Assembly: GCA_027559495.1 (NCBI GenBank)
Contig: JAMXSV010000008.1
Location: 434,001-498,000 of the forward strand
Origin: Aurifilum marmelostoma
Taxonomy: Eukaryota > Ascomycota > Sordariomycetes > Diaporthales > Cryphonectriaceae
Length of the DNA stretch: 64,000 bases
Reading direction: 5' to 3'
This document shows, in pieces, positions 34,733 through 45,901 of this stretch; position 1 is the first letter of the stretch, and each line of letters opens with the position of its first letter. Below the pieces are notes generated by a model, which had not been told where the DNA came from, made no database searches, and saw only the letters and a program-made list of their open reading frames with translations. The translations under genes and the position numbers were made by a program.

Positions 34733-35700
34733 ATATCTCCCTAGACTCTAATCCCCTCTACTACGGGCAGGGCCTAGACTAGCGCTAAGCTGCAGCAAAC
34801 TATTATAGCCCTGCAGGCTTGCATTCAGGAACTTAAAGAATCTAGCAATACTCAGATTAGGATCTACAAGATGGATAAGCCTATCCCTTATAAAGGATCA
34901 AAGGGCACTCTTCAGGCTTTCATTACTTAGTGCAAGGCCTACTTCCTCTACTATCCGGCCTAGTTTATAGATAAGGGAGAGAAGGCAATCTTTGCAGGGA
35001 CTTAGTTGGAAAGCAATGCTCTTGCCTAGTTCGAACCTTCCCTTCGAGACTACCTTAACAACCTAACCATGCCCAACAATCGTAATAAGGAAACCAAAGC
35101 TATCTTTAACTTATTTAAAGATTTCGAGAAAGCACTTAAGAATGCATTCAGCGACCCAGATAAGAAGCGCATAGCAAAACGCAGTCTTATAAACCTCAAG
35201 CAGACTAAAGCTGCTTCGGATTATGCAGCCAAATTTAGGCAATATGCAGAATAAGTTAGCTAGAAAGATAAAGCATTAATATCCTAGTTCTATAAAAGAC
35301 TAAAGAATAGGATTAAAAATAAACTTTATAAGATAGACTAATCTAATAATCTAGCGGAATACATTGCAATAGCAATATAAATCGATAACTGCATCTTCGA
35401 ATAATAATAGGAGAAAAACTGTAAGAGTAATAGATAACTATAGAAATTCAGGGCCCTAGCTAATAGTAGAAAACGCTACTAGCTTCAGCAGAACTACTAA
35501 GGAAAATAATAGAATTATATAAATATAGCATAAAGCGGTAGCATGCATGCTAGCCCAATAAAACTAAACGCCACGCATTAACGCAATAACTTCTAAACTT
35601 AAGGCAAAGGCAATAGGGCGTACTTTAATTATAGAAAGCCTGGACACTTTGCATAGGAATATTAACAACTACGAAGGAAATAATAGCAACCTATCTAGGA
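34733..35700 (+). pseudogene. Gypsy gag remnant
   Basis: One frame, from an ATA at 34733 that may be a mutated ATG, reads YKGSKGTLQAFIT, KAYFLYYPA, EKAIFAGT, FEPSLRDYLNN and ends its longest clean part with NAFSDPDKKRIAKRSLI (35069-35254). This is the retrotransposon gag capsid pattern. Interspersed TAG/TAA stand where Q or W would be expected. A CCHC zinc knuckle is recognisable at about 35621-35662 as YFNYRKPGHFA, with its cysteines changed to tyrosine (TGY to TAY). Confidence 0.85.
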
Positions 35701-37619
35701 GAGATAATAGCTTAGTATTGCCACTTAACAGAAACCCAATTATCTAAACAAAAATATTCTAATAGAGCAAGTAATAGACTCTATTAATTATAAATCTCTT
35801 AGTTGGACTGCATATTATAACGATAGTTGCGTACTATATTTCTTAGAGAAAGAAGGTTTAGAATAGTTCCCCTAGAAACCCAAGAAACAATGACAACTTG
35901 CTATCGGAAGCAGGACTTCTATTAAAGAAGAACAATCAGACTATTCTACCAACCCTATAGGTCAGAGATCCAAAGAAGAACAAGACCTAGGAAAATTTCC
36001 CTTATAGCACTATCTTATATAGCTTACAGATAACGACGAGCATATATCGAACACTATAGCATCCCTAGCCTACAATAAGCGCAATAATAACTCAGAAAAT
36101 GCAGACTTTACTCTAGCCCCTACGGAAGAACACACTATAGAGATACTTATTCTTAAAGAAAAAACCCTCTAGGATAGACAGCCCAACATTCTACTCGAAC
36201 CTATTACGCAATAATATATAGATGACTTGAAGAAATCGGTTCCAACCACCCGACGCAGCAGCCTCAGTTCCAACTACCGGAATATTAACGTCCAAATAGA
36301 ATACCTTGTATATAGAATACCTCTAAAAGCCCTCTTCAGAAGCATCCCACTTCAGAATCACAAAGCAAACGAATTAGAGAATCCTAAGATTAATGCGTTC
36401 TATCTTGGACACTACCAATTAGCATAGATCTCATGCACCTATCACAGCTATTAAACCTATTTCGAGGAAAAGATCAAATACAGATAGTTCCTAACTAGGA
36501 AGGAAGGATAACTCATTTAGGCATATAAGGAATCCAAACTATAGTTCAGGGAAGTACTAGAGAAGAAACACCATAACGCACTTATCAGACTACCAGAAGA
36601 TTGCCTCTAGCCTTGTATAGACAAAAAACGCAAATAGTAGCAATATCCAGTAGAATAATGCACTATCTATATACAGAATAAGGCATACGCCTAGCATATA
36701 CAGCAATGCAACAAAAAGCATTACAAGTACGCACAACAATAAGCCAAAGCACTAGCTTAGCAAGCAGCAAAAAAAGCCCTAAAAGGAAAAGATTGCCTAT
36801 AAAGGAACAATAGTCAATCAGGACTATAAGGTCTCTATGCATAACAGCAAAAGGAAGCTACGCATATATATAGCTTAATATAAATATCAATAACTAATAT
36901 TATAGCGCGCTATTAAATAGCAGCGCATAAGGGAATTATATATCCCCCTGCATTATTAATATAGCAAAAATACTATAGCAATAGAAAGAGAAGCCCTATA
37001 CACTTAACACTATAGAAGGATAACCTATCGCGTATAACCAAGGGGTAATTAATAAAAAGACTAATTATCTACCTATCTCGAACTAAGAATATATAATATT
37101 TATTTCTTTTAACATTACAGATATAGCATACTACAATATAATATTAGAATTTCCATAGCTTAAGAAGCATAATCCTCGAATTAATTAGACCACTAGCCAG
37201 ATCTCTTAGGAATAAGCTATACCTAATAGAATAATTGCAATTAAAAGCGCAGGACAAGACTTAGTTACTAAGGACAGCTAAGACAAGCGCTTAAATAAGC
37301 ACTTACCATATACCTCTAAATCAGCAGAGACTAATAGCTTATAAAGAAGAACTACAAACGCCTTAAATCTATAAATGCAGATTAGGCATAGGTTAAAGAT
37401 ATAAGTAAATAAAGACTAGTTAGGAAAACTTAGTCCAATACAGAGCAAAAATAATGGACAATTGCAACAAAATGCTTAATAGTATCTACTATTCCTCTAA
37501 GAAGCAGAAATAGAAGAAGAACTAATCCCAATACTCGCTAGCATACTAGAAGAGTATTACAAGTTCTACAAAACTATTCTAAGAAGAATTAGTTATAGGA
37601 CTACCAAAATATAGTCTAT

Positions 37620-38370
37620 ATAACTATAAAATCCTACTTAAGGAAGGAACTTAGCCCAAGTTCTTCCCTATCTATAGACTAGATAAAGCATAACTCGAAG
37701 CACTTAGGGAGTATCTCGACAAAAACCTAAAAAAAGATTATATATAATTATTACAATTACCAGCAGGATACCCAATCCTATTTATACCAAAGAAAAACAG
37801 CAAACTACAACTCTATATAAACTATAGACAGCTTAATAATATTATAATCAAGAATCAGTACCTATTACTACTTATTAAGGAATTATAAGATCGACTATAA
37901 GGCGCATAATAGTTCACAGCACTAGACCTTAAAGGAGCATATAATCTTATTAGGATAAAGGCAGGCAAAGAGTAGAAAATAGCATTTCGCACAAGATACA
38001 GGCACTATAAATACTTGGTTATGCCATTTGGATTAATTAATGTACCCGCATCTTTCCAGGAAATGATTAATTAGGTACTTAGGGAGCACCTAGACATTTA
38101 TATCATTGCCTACCTTGATAACATCCTCATCTACTCCTCGAACTTGGCAACTTATAGGCAGCATATACAAAAAGTGCTATAGACTCTCCAAGATGCTAAA
38201 CTCCTTATTAAACTAAAAAAGAGCTACTTCTATATTTAGAAGGTCGATTACCTTAGATATATAATTAAGCCCAGATGCATATATATGCAAAAAGATAAGA
38301 TAGAAGCAATTAGGAATTAGCTAATACCCAAAAACATTATAAACATCAGAGCATTCCTTAGATATGCTAA
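37620..38370 (+). pseudogene. Gypsy reverse transcriptase remnant
   Basis: Motifs in order: ALDLKGAYNLIRI (near 37920), YLVMPFGL (near 38010), and the catalytic box, which reads YLDNILIYSS at about 38110-38140 instead of YLDD: the second aspartate codon is now AAC. Many TAG/TAA codons interrupt the frame. Confidence 0.88.
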
Positions 38371-38439
38371 CTTCTACTAATAATTTATCTAATAGTACTC
38401 GAAGATTATATAACCTATAATAGAGCTTACAAAAAAAAA

Positions 38440-38940
38440 CAAACCTTTCTATTAGATAGGAAAAGAGCAGCAAGCCTTTAACGCCATTAAGGAACAAGTT
38501 ATATAAAAACCCATTTTAAGAGAAGCCAACCCTAGCCAAGAATTCGAAGTAGCAACCAATGCATCAAACTATACACTTAGCAGAGAACTTATCTAACAAA
38601 ACAATTAGAATAAATCATACCTTATTGCTAACTTTTCAAAGAAGCTAAATAGTCTAGAACTATAATATAGAACCCTAGATAAGGAACTTATAGCTATAGT
38701 ATATGCATTTTAGAAATAGTAATATTACCTTATCAGAGCAAAACACCTAATTAAAGTACTTACTAATCATAAGAACCTTATATTATTTATAATAACCAAG
38801 GCTCTAAATAAGCAATAAGTATAATAGGCAGAATTCCTCTTATAATTCAATATCAAAATCAACTATATTTAAGGAAAAGAAAACACTAAAGCAGACGCTC
38901 TTAATTAACGATTGAATTATATACCAGCATTAGAAATCGA
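38440..38940 (+). pseudogene. Gypsy RNase H remnant
   Basis: TNASNYTLSREL near 38555 corresponds to the usual DASNYA box with the aspartate changed to asparagine. RTLDKELIAIVYAF (near 38670) and HKNLILF (near 38770) follow, then KENTKADALN near 38880. Confidence 0.82.
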
Positions 38941-39059
38941 GGAGTAGATACTCTTCGATCAGAATAAGGAAGAAAACCTTATATAGAAATAAGAAATCAA
39001 CTCAATACTTAGGATCATACACTAAGGCAAGAAACTAGAAGAAATAATTCTATAGGAAT

Positions 39060-39880
39060 AAGAAAAATATATTAGGGATATATATAGCGTACTAGCATAT
39101 AGGCATCAAGGAGTTAGGGCTACCTATAAACGAATTAAGCAATATTAGAATCTACTAGGCCTTAGGATACGAATTAAGAAAATTATTCGAAAATGCAATA
39201 GTTGCAAGAAAAATAAGGCAGAAAGATATAAGCCTTATAGACTGCTGCAATCCTTACTAGTATCTATAACTATTTAGCAATTAATTAGTCTAGACTTTAT
39301 TACTAAGCTACCTATCTTATAAGAACCCTTAACTAAGGTGCAATATAATAGCATCCTAGTAGTAGTTTGCAGACTAAGCAAGTACGCTTACTTTCTCCCC
39401 TATAAGGAAAGCAGTATAGCGGAAGAACTCGCATATACATTCCTTAGGACAATTATCGCCAATCATAGCATGCTAGAAGAGATTATCTTAGATAGAGATA
39501 GAAAATTTGTATTATACTTTTAGATATTACTTATAAAGCAACTTAGAGTATACTATAAAATATTAATAGCCTATTATCTACAAATAGATAGGCAAATAGA
39601 ATGAATAAACCAAATTATTAAATAATACCTTAGATACTATATTAATTAGGAATAGAATAACTAGGTTAAACTATTACTATTAGCGCAATTTGCATATAAT
39701 AGCGCAAATATAAGCATAATAAAGACCTTACTATTCTACGCACTCTATAAATATAATCCAATAGCATACTATAAAGCATTGCTAGGAGCAAATGCAGAAG
39801 CAGCAGAAAAACGAATATAGCGCATTAAGAAGATTCAGAAAGATATTTAGCAAGAATTCTAGTTCGTATAAGAATAAATA
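39060..39880 (+). pseudogene. Gypsy integrase remnant
   Basis: An HHCC zinc-binding stretch is seen (HQGVRATYKRIKQY then IRKCNSCKKNKAERYKPY, about 39105-39240). The catalytic core follows: LDFITKLPI, SILVVVCRLSKYAYFLPYK, IILDRDRKFV (39290-39520). The frame has several stops, and the 61-codon open stretch 39338-39523 is just its longest surviving piece. Confidence 0.85.
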
Positions 39881-40149
39881 ACTAAATACGCTAACTCTAA
39901 GAGGATTAAGGAACTAATCCTATAGGAAAGAGATAAAGTCTACTTAAAACGAAAAAATATAAAGACTACCCGACTAAATAATAAACTTGATTATAAAAAA
40001 ATCGGACCCTTCAAAATCTTAAGAAAAATCTCCTTAGTTAACTATAAGCTTACGCTGCTAGCAGGAATAAGAATACACCCGGTATTCCACATTTCACTCC
40101 TAGAACTAGCAATATAAGAAATACTTATAAATAATAATATTAAAGCTAA

Positions 40150-40320
40150 GAATAATAAGCTAGAATATAAAGTAGGAAGGATTCTAAGATACAAAGGTCC
40201 TTAGCATAACCTAGAATACTATATTAAATAGAAAGGCTACCCAGCAAGCGAAAATATATAAGAACCCAAAGGAAACTTAGCTTACGCATAATAAGCACTT
40301 TAAGACTACTAGACAAACTA
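40150..40320 (+). pseudogene. Gypsy chromodomain remnant
   Basis: Reads KVGRILRYKGP, LEYYIK, KGYPASEN, EPKGNLAYA. The tryptophan codons of the YYIKW-KGY and ENTW motifs are now TAG or otherwise lost. In intact chromoviruses this C-terminal module targets integration to methylated-histone heterochromatin. Confidence 0.85.
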
Positions 40321-40567
40321 GTTATAAAGATAAGCAGTTAGGATCTAGACTAGGTAAATAAACTACTAGTATGCTAGAAACTAGACTAGTTAGGCAGAAA
40401 TATAACTAGGAACATAACCTACTAATCTACACCCTATTAGTCAGCAGGAAAATGCTACTAGCTAAAGGAAAATACTAGACAGAACACTATACTAGTTAAG
40501 GGATATAAATAGTTAGAGATATACCAGTTAATTCGAAGCCTAGGATAGCAACTAATAGGGCTAAGAT

Positions 40568-41107
40568 TTAGGGGACCTCTTCGGCAGACCTCTCTACCCT
40601 AGAATAAGAACTAGAGGCTGCAGCAGGCAACCCCTTAGCCAGAAAACCCGACTAGTCTACTACAGCATTCCCTATATCTATAGAGTTCCAATTAAATCCC
40701 TCAAAATCAGGAACCTTAGCAAAAGCAGCAGATTCTTTAGAAACCACCTCTTAGACCATCTTAGAAGCGCAGCAACGCTCCTCCTCAGCTTCCATACATT
40801 CTAAGGCCTCTACGCTATCAAGGCCACGACGAACTATGCGCATCATCTTCTCAAACCATATACGCTTTTATTTCTGCAGGCGCTCAACCTCTACAGCGGC
40901 ATCGCGAAGCCAGCCCTTAGCACCCTCTAACTGCTCCTCCAGATATTAATGTTGAACTCCGATCCGTCGAATCTCTAAGGCGCTAAGGCCCTGGATATTA
41001 TATCGAGAACGCCCGAGGCGAACGCATTCCGAGCAGCGGGAAGAATCATCAGGGGAGGCTTAATAAAACGAAATGCTACAACCCTCGCAAAAAGAATAAG
41101 AAGGCAT
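40568..41107 (-). pseudogene. Antisense ORF between integrase and 3' LTR of the gypsy element
   Basis: From an ATG at 41107 on the minus strand, one frame of 179 codons holds protein-like sequence through to TAA at 40568, broken by TAA/TAG codons that look like mutated CAA/CAG. It starts MPSYSFCEGC, then SSRCSECVRLGRS (two CxxC pairs), a helical LEEQLEGAKGWLRDAA, then WFEKMMRIVRRGLDSVE and an acidic tail. I recall similar ORFs from fungal chromoviruses and free-standing fungal predictions; the function is unknown. Confidence 0.7.
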
Positions 41108-41288
41108 AGTAATAGCGTTTTAAAGAATAATTGAAAGAAGGAAATCCTTCTGTTTTGTTTTCTTAGTATAAGAACTTGAAAAATAAGATTTATTAACTTT
41201 ATTCGATATAATAAATTAGAAAAGCATAATCCAGCAATAGAACAACATATAAGAAACTTATAGAAGATTATTCAGAATAATAATCAAT

Positions 41289-41301
41289 AGGAGGGAGATA
41301 A
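41289..41301 (+). other. Polypurine tract of the gypsy element
   Basis: AGGAGGGAGATAA directly precedes the right LTR, at the position where plus-strand DNA synthesis is primed. Confidence 0.7.
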
Positions 41302-41764
41302 TATTATAACCTGCAATCATTATAATATAATATACTAGGGCTATCCAGAACAGAACCCTTAGTACAGGAAAAGTTCAATACTCACCTATAGAGCTACGCT
41401 AGGATTATATAACCCAGGGTTAGGGTTAGGATAAGGACTAACTAGGATAGATAGCTTTGGATATATACTATCTAGAGATATCTAGATAGTTCGGATATAT
41501 TGCTATCTAAGTTAGCTATATTCGAAGACTAGTTATATAAGGGATATATTCGCTATTATTAGATAGATTCAGTATATAGCTCTTCAGTCGTCAATCTAAG
41601 TATTACCTCTGATATAAGTAATAGCTTTACTGCTAGTAACACACTGCAGAAGATTTTGAAAGTTGTTTCCGTATTCTTTGGATTATACTTTGATATCATT
41701 CTTGCCTAATATAAACCCTTTTGTGTACTTGTTGTATACCCCGGTTACGGCAGTGCTCATTACA
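41302..41764 (+). repeat. Gypsy 3' LTR
   Basis: TATTATAACC (TG mutated to TA) to GCTCATTACA, with the same length and order as the left LTR. Its last ~60 bp are less mutated than in the left copy, while its first part is more mutated. Confidence 0.95.
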
Positions 41765-41769
41765 AGCAG

Positions 41770-42216
41770 GCTCTTATAAGGGCTAATTGCTTTAATAGAG
41801 ATAATCTTTCTTGCTAAGTTGCTTTAAGGCTAAGGAGCCCTTCTTTTTATTCTTAATATTAGATATAATAGTTAATAAATAAGAGAGTTTTTTATAAATA
41901 GTTAATATGCTTAGCTAAGCTATTTTCTCTAGCTATACTTAGCTTTCTTTAGAAGGCTATTAAACTAAAGCCTCTAAGTCTATAAATGCGCTATATTTGC
42001 ATTTTAAATATATATTTCTAGTATTAATAGCCTTTTATTAATTAGATATAAAGAATATAAAGTATAGCCTTAATAATAAGGATAATAAAGAGGAATTCTA
42101 ATATTTATAGATATAGAAAAGATATATTAAGCACTAAGCTTAAATAAGCAATAGAAGATGCAATATAAATAAATCCTAAACTGCTAGAGCTAGAGATTAT
42201 AATTATACTAATAATA
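41770..42216 (-). pseudogene. Degenerate copia 5' internal segment (leader/gag)
   Basis: The other side of the interrupted copia element, from the gypsy target duplication to the 5' LTR. AT-rich with stops in all frames; nothing else is identifiable. Confidence 0.6.
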
Positions 42217-42434
42217 TATTATAAAAGAGTAACTATAAAGCTTAATTCTATCTATCTAGGCTATCTAGAGGTTGAAGAGGAGGTTTATTTATCTTTGAAT
42301 AATTGTAAAAAGGCCTTAATTAGTTAAGGAATAAATCCCTTGGTCTATATGTATTAAACGCCCTCTGATGCCCTTGTCGTTTGGAAAGGGCGACGATCGT
42401 GATAATCGTGAAGATCGTGCCTTATTCATCAACA
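42217..42434 (-). repeat. Copia 5' LTR (right copy)
   Basis: Begins TATTATAAAAGAG and ends TTCATCAACA on the plus strand, followed by GAGGC. Same 218-bp length as the left copy. The half beside unique DNA keeps CG-containing sequence that is mutated in the left copy. Confidence 0.92.
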
Positions 42435-45400
42435 GAGGCAGATGGCAGTTTGATCGTCAGCTTCAGAGCTTATCTACAGCTAGAGTTGTTAGGGAAAACT
42501 GAGGTGCTCTACGGCTGAGAATCGCACGTGATCCCGACCTGTAAGGCAGAAAACCCCTGGACATTGCTTCTGCATGACCGCTTACGCAGAGGCAGGCGCA
42601 TCCACAGGTTGCTGCGAGATGCTACTGGCCACAAAGCAGACCCTTAAAGGAAGGGTCCCCACGGGAAGGAGTGAGGGGGGAGGGGGGAGAGGTTAGCGCG
42701 CCAGACACTTGTCACGTGGCAGTCGTTCACTTGCTGACGGCTGACAGCCTAATTGATATATGGGTAAGCAGAATGCAATGATATCCATCACGGAAAGGAT
42801 GAAAAGGAAAAGAAAAAAAGGAGCCGCAGGTGTGTACTGAGTATTTACTGCTTGTTCAAGCCCATAGGGACCTGGCAATGAGTGTTTATTTGCTAGCTAA
42901 CTATCGCCAAACGCCATGCCAAAGTGGTAAGTAAGTATCGTCTCACTTCGGGCTTTCTCATGAAAAGAAACAGTCGATCTGCATACACAGATCAGAAATC
43001 AATATGCAGTCTTGAATAAATACATTTGCTGAGCCTACAGATTTACCCCATTTGTAGCATGGGCACGATTCACCGTTCATCCTTATGTGCCAAATATCAG
43101 ACTCTCGCATTTAGCTGAGTACTCATAAGCCAGGAAGTGGGAGGGGACGTTGGACTATGATATTGCGTTCAGATTAGATAAATCCTCTTGGTTCTACAGT
43201 TGACGAAGAAGAAGTAGTTTGAGGAGTGGACATTATCTACACATTTTGGTACCGGAAGATCCCCGTCGTCAATCCATCTTTGTGTGACCCCCACCCTGCG
43301 ACTATAGCTCATAGGTAGCATGCCGTTTTTGCTGTGAATATCCGTGGCACCTCAGTCCAGTACACTCGGGCCATGAGCTGTGATCAATCGTGTTTCGGGC
43401 AATCGTCTTTGCAATGTCCAGGGTCAACTTTCCCTAGGTCCTTCCACACACACACAAACGTAGGTCAAAGGGGGGTGTGGTGTTTCGATTTTGGGGCTAC
43501 GGAGCACATTCGGTCAGAACAAGAGAGCTTTGCTTAGGAGGCCAACTGGCATGCGTGACAAGAACTGGGAGACATGCTTCTCTTCGGGGTTCATCATTGA
43601 CCGAGCACGCCATGGCTGTGATCGGCCGAAACATGCGTCGTTGGCTTGCAAGACCTTCCACTCAGCTGCTTTTACGCTCATTCACAGCATGCAGGTTGTA
43701 GATCTAGGCATCCCTACACCTTGCTAGGTTGTTCTCGGACCTACTCCTCGGCAAACCACGTTGCTCCTTTCGTCAGTGGACCTGATCGGAGAGGCATAGT
43801 AAATATTGTCCAACTACTAAGACTACGTTGTCGTCACCTCTCGATTTCGGAACGAATCACCTTCCGAAACTGGTCGCCAGCACCTTTGAAATAGCGTCAG
43901 ATGGGATCCCGCTATAACAAAAACTACGCACGGCCGCGGAACAATGCGTAGACTTGACAACCTGGCATCGCCTATGGTCTGAGAGTATCGTTTTGTTTTC
44001 TCCTGCCTGAGTTCCTCAAAAATAAGTACTCAAACACAGGCGTCCGAACACAATACATCTAGCCAGTATCAGAGGTCGTACTGCGTTTAGACCAGATCTT
44101 TGATCAATGATCGGACTGCGTTCTCGAATCCAGCATGACTGGGAATTTGCGCCAACAGCTACCTGCACTGGACGCACATTCCTGACTATACCTGGGGCGG
44201 ATATTGTTCTATAGAGACCTTGGCATAATATATGACATATAATTACCGTATCGTCTTTTGTGACGATACCCGCCAGATGGAGACCTCAGACGGCCACGAA
44301 TATGCTAGAGGATCCGCGTTGTTACCAGTGAAGAAGCATTGTCAATGCCCCGTTTCGGTATAATTCAGATCTACAGGTTATTAACAGCAGTGTCTGAGGG
44401 CCATTCAGGACAGATACTGGTAGGTATTGGTGAAAATTCATAAAGAACAACAACACAATAAGTACCGAAACTCGTCTACGAATAATGAAGCTGGGCTCAA
44501 GCAGCTGAGTTAGCGGACTGACAGAGACCGACTTTCCAAAAACGAGACCTCCACCACCTATAGGTGATATCAGCAGCTAGAATCCACAGTGGCCCAAGTT
44601 CTTCGGGTCCGAATGCGGAGGACGAAACCGCCCGATCTTTGGGTCAGCGCATGACCGGCTGGATGTATCACAGCACCACCTGCTATGAATGTGTTGTGGC
44701 AACAAGCCAACAACGATCAAGCTAAAGGATGACATGACCTGCAGTAGCGTGATAATACTGGGTGATATCGAGGTCATGCCGCCTTATCAAGCCTGCCCAA
44801 AGGCGTCGGATAGGACAAGACGCTCTAGGTAGTGCTGTGGTGCTTGTGTGAACGGATTTCACCTTCACCGAGTGAAAAGCAAGAAGGAAGAGCCGAGAAG
44901 ACAAGGCTTTCTCCTACTTCTATTCTGTAGCATCAAGCTTATTTTGCATCAACTTAGGAAGACTTGACGGGTTGCTACATATTTGAGAAGCAATCATCAG
45001 CGACCGACCGGTCTGGGCCAATCTGTAAAATCTACATGGATTTATCTCATGGACTCAAGTCTCACTTCTGCTCTATCAAGAGCCATTCATAGCCCTCCGA
45101 ACCCAGGCATTGTTTTGGATGAACCCTGTCCATGTAATGAGGCGTCCTAGACCATTGCAAGTCACACCCAGCTGCTACTAGTGACCCCTCACTTTGCTAT
45201 GATATCAGAATCAATATCCCAATTGCTAGAGGATCATAACAGCCTTATATGACATAGGGCCGAATATAAAGAGCCAGTAAACAGCCTCTTTCCATCAACA
45301 ATTTGTCTGTATACTAAATCAGCCTCCATACCAATGATAACTAAGTTATGGTATCGCCGCCTGCGACCAACCATGCAAAACTGATCCTCAAACCAGCTTT

Positions 45401-45450
45401 CAATGTCTATCACGTATTCTCTTCAAGAACTCTGAGATCCGCCCTTGACA
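42435..45450. other. Gene-poor unique DNA between the nested element and the small cysteine-rich gene
   Basis: Composition returns sharply to average after the copia LTR. All open frames are short and none matches a family I know. TATAAAG at 45265-45271 is a possible TATA box 180 bp before the next start codon. Confidence 0.5.
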
Positions 45451-45901
45451 ATGTCCGATCAATACTATGTGACTGGGGTTCATGAGCCAACCTTGCCCAA
45501 CACTGGGGACTACGTCTGCGGATGCATCAACGGCCAGCATCCTGTTGCTTGCGAATGCGGGGGGAGCTATGTGTACATAAAGAAATACGGGATGTGAGTA
45601 ATGGGGGCACCGTGCATTATTTTAAACTTCTATTAGATTCGAAGATGTCCAGTCAGATCTTAGGACAACATGCTGCTAACTGACTTATAGGCCTCATCCT
45701 GACTGCCATGGCTCTGGAACGAAATTCATCGACTGTCCAAACAAGCCAAAGTCAAACAAAAGCCAGTCTTCCGGGCCTACATCATCGGATCATAAGCCGC
45801 CCCCTGGACACCAGCCGCCGCCAACTAGTCATCGGCGATCTGGCGGTCAGTCTTCTGGGAAGTCGTCTAAGAGAGGCCATACTGCATCTGGAGCGGCGTA
45901 G
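45451..45901 (+). CDS. Small cysteine-rich protein of unknown function (117 aa)
   Basis: Exons 45451-45593 and 45691-45901, joined in phase over a 97-bp intron with donor GTGAGT, branch CTAAC/CTGAC and acceptor TATAG. The first half carries YVCGCINGQHPVACECGG then PHPDCHGSGTKFIDCPNK: six cysteines (CxC, CxC, C, C) with nearby histidines, suggesting a metal-binding or disulfide fold. The second half is Ser/Pro/Lys-rich and disordered. No signal peptide or membrane segment is seen, so it is probably intracellular. I do not recognise the family. It is the only gene candidate between the nested element and the polyketide synthase, 3 kb from the latter. Support: ATG, consensus intron signals and complementary exon content; it remains a prediction. 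Confidence 0.65.

Larger units (their letters stand above)
34208..41764 (+). mobile_element. Ty3/gypsy chromovirus LTR retrotransposon, degenerate, inserted in the copia element
   Basis: LTRs of 463 bp lie at 34208-34670 and 41302-41764, with an AGCAG 5-bp target duplication in copia sequence. Plus-strand order: gag, (protease not resolved), reverse transcriptase, RNase H, integrase, chromodomain. A purine-rich AGGAGGGAGATA (about 41289-41301) before the right LTR is a fair polypurine tract. The chromodomain places it among chromoviruses. All coding parts carry many TAA/TAG stops and missense changes; the element cannot be autonomous. Confidence 0.95.
30482..42434 (-). mobile_element. Ty1/copia LTR retrotransposon, degenerate, with a nested gypsy insertion
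   Basis: 218-bp direct repeats at 30482-30699 and 42217-42434 run from TGTTATAAA to ATCAACA, flanked by GAGGC on both sides (30477-30481 and 42435-42439). Orientation is minus: next to the left LTR the minus strand reads the copia reverse transcriptase motif YVDDLLL, and a G-rich polypurine-like stretch (TATAGGGG on the minus strand) abuts that LTR. Excluding the nested element, only about 4.4 kb remain. Most of the internal sequence is extremely AT-rich with stops in all frames, consistent with RIP. Confidence 0.92.
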
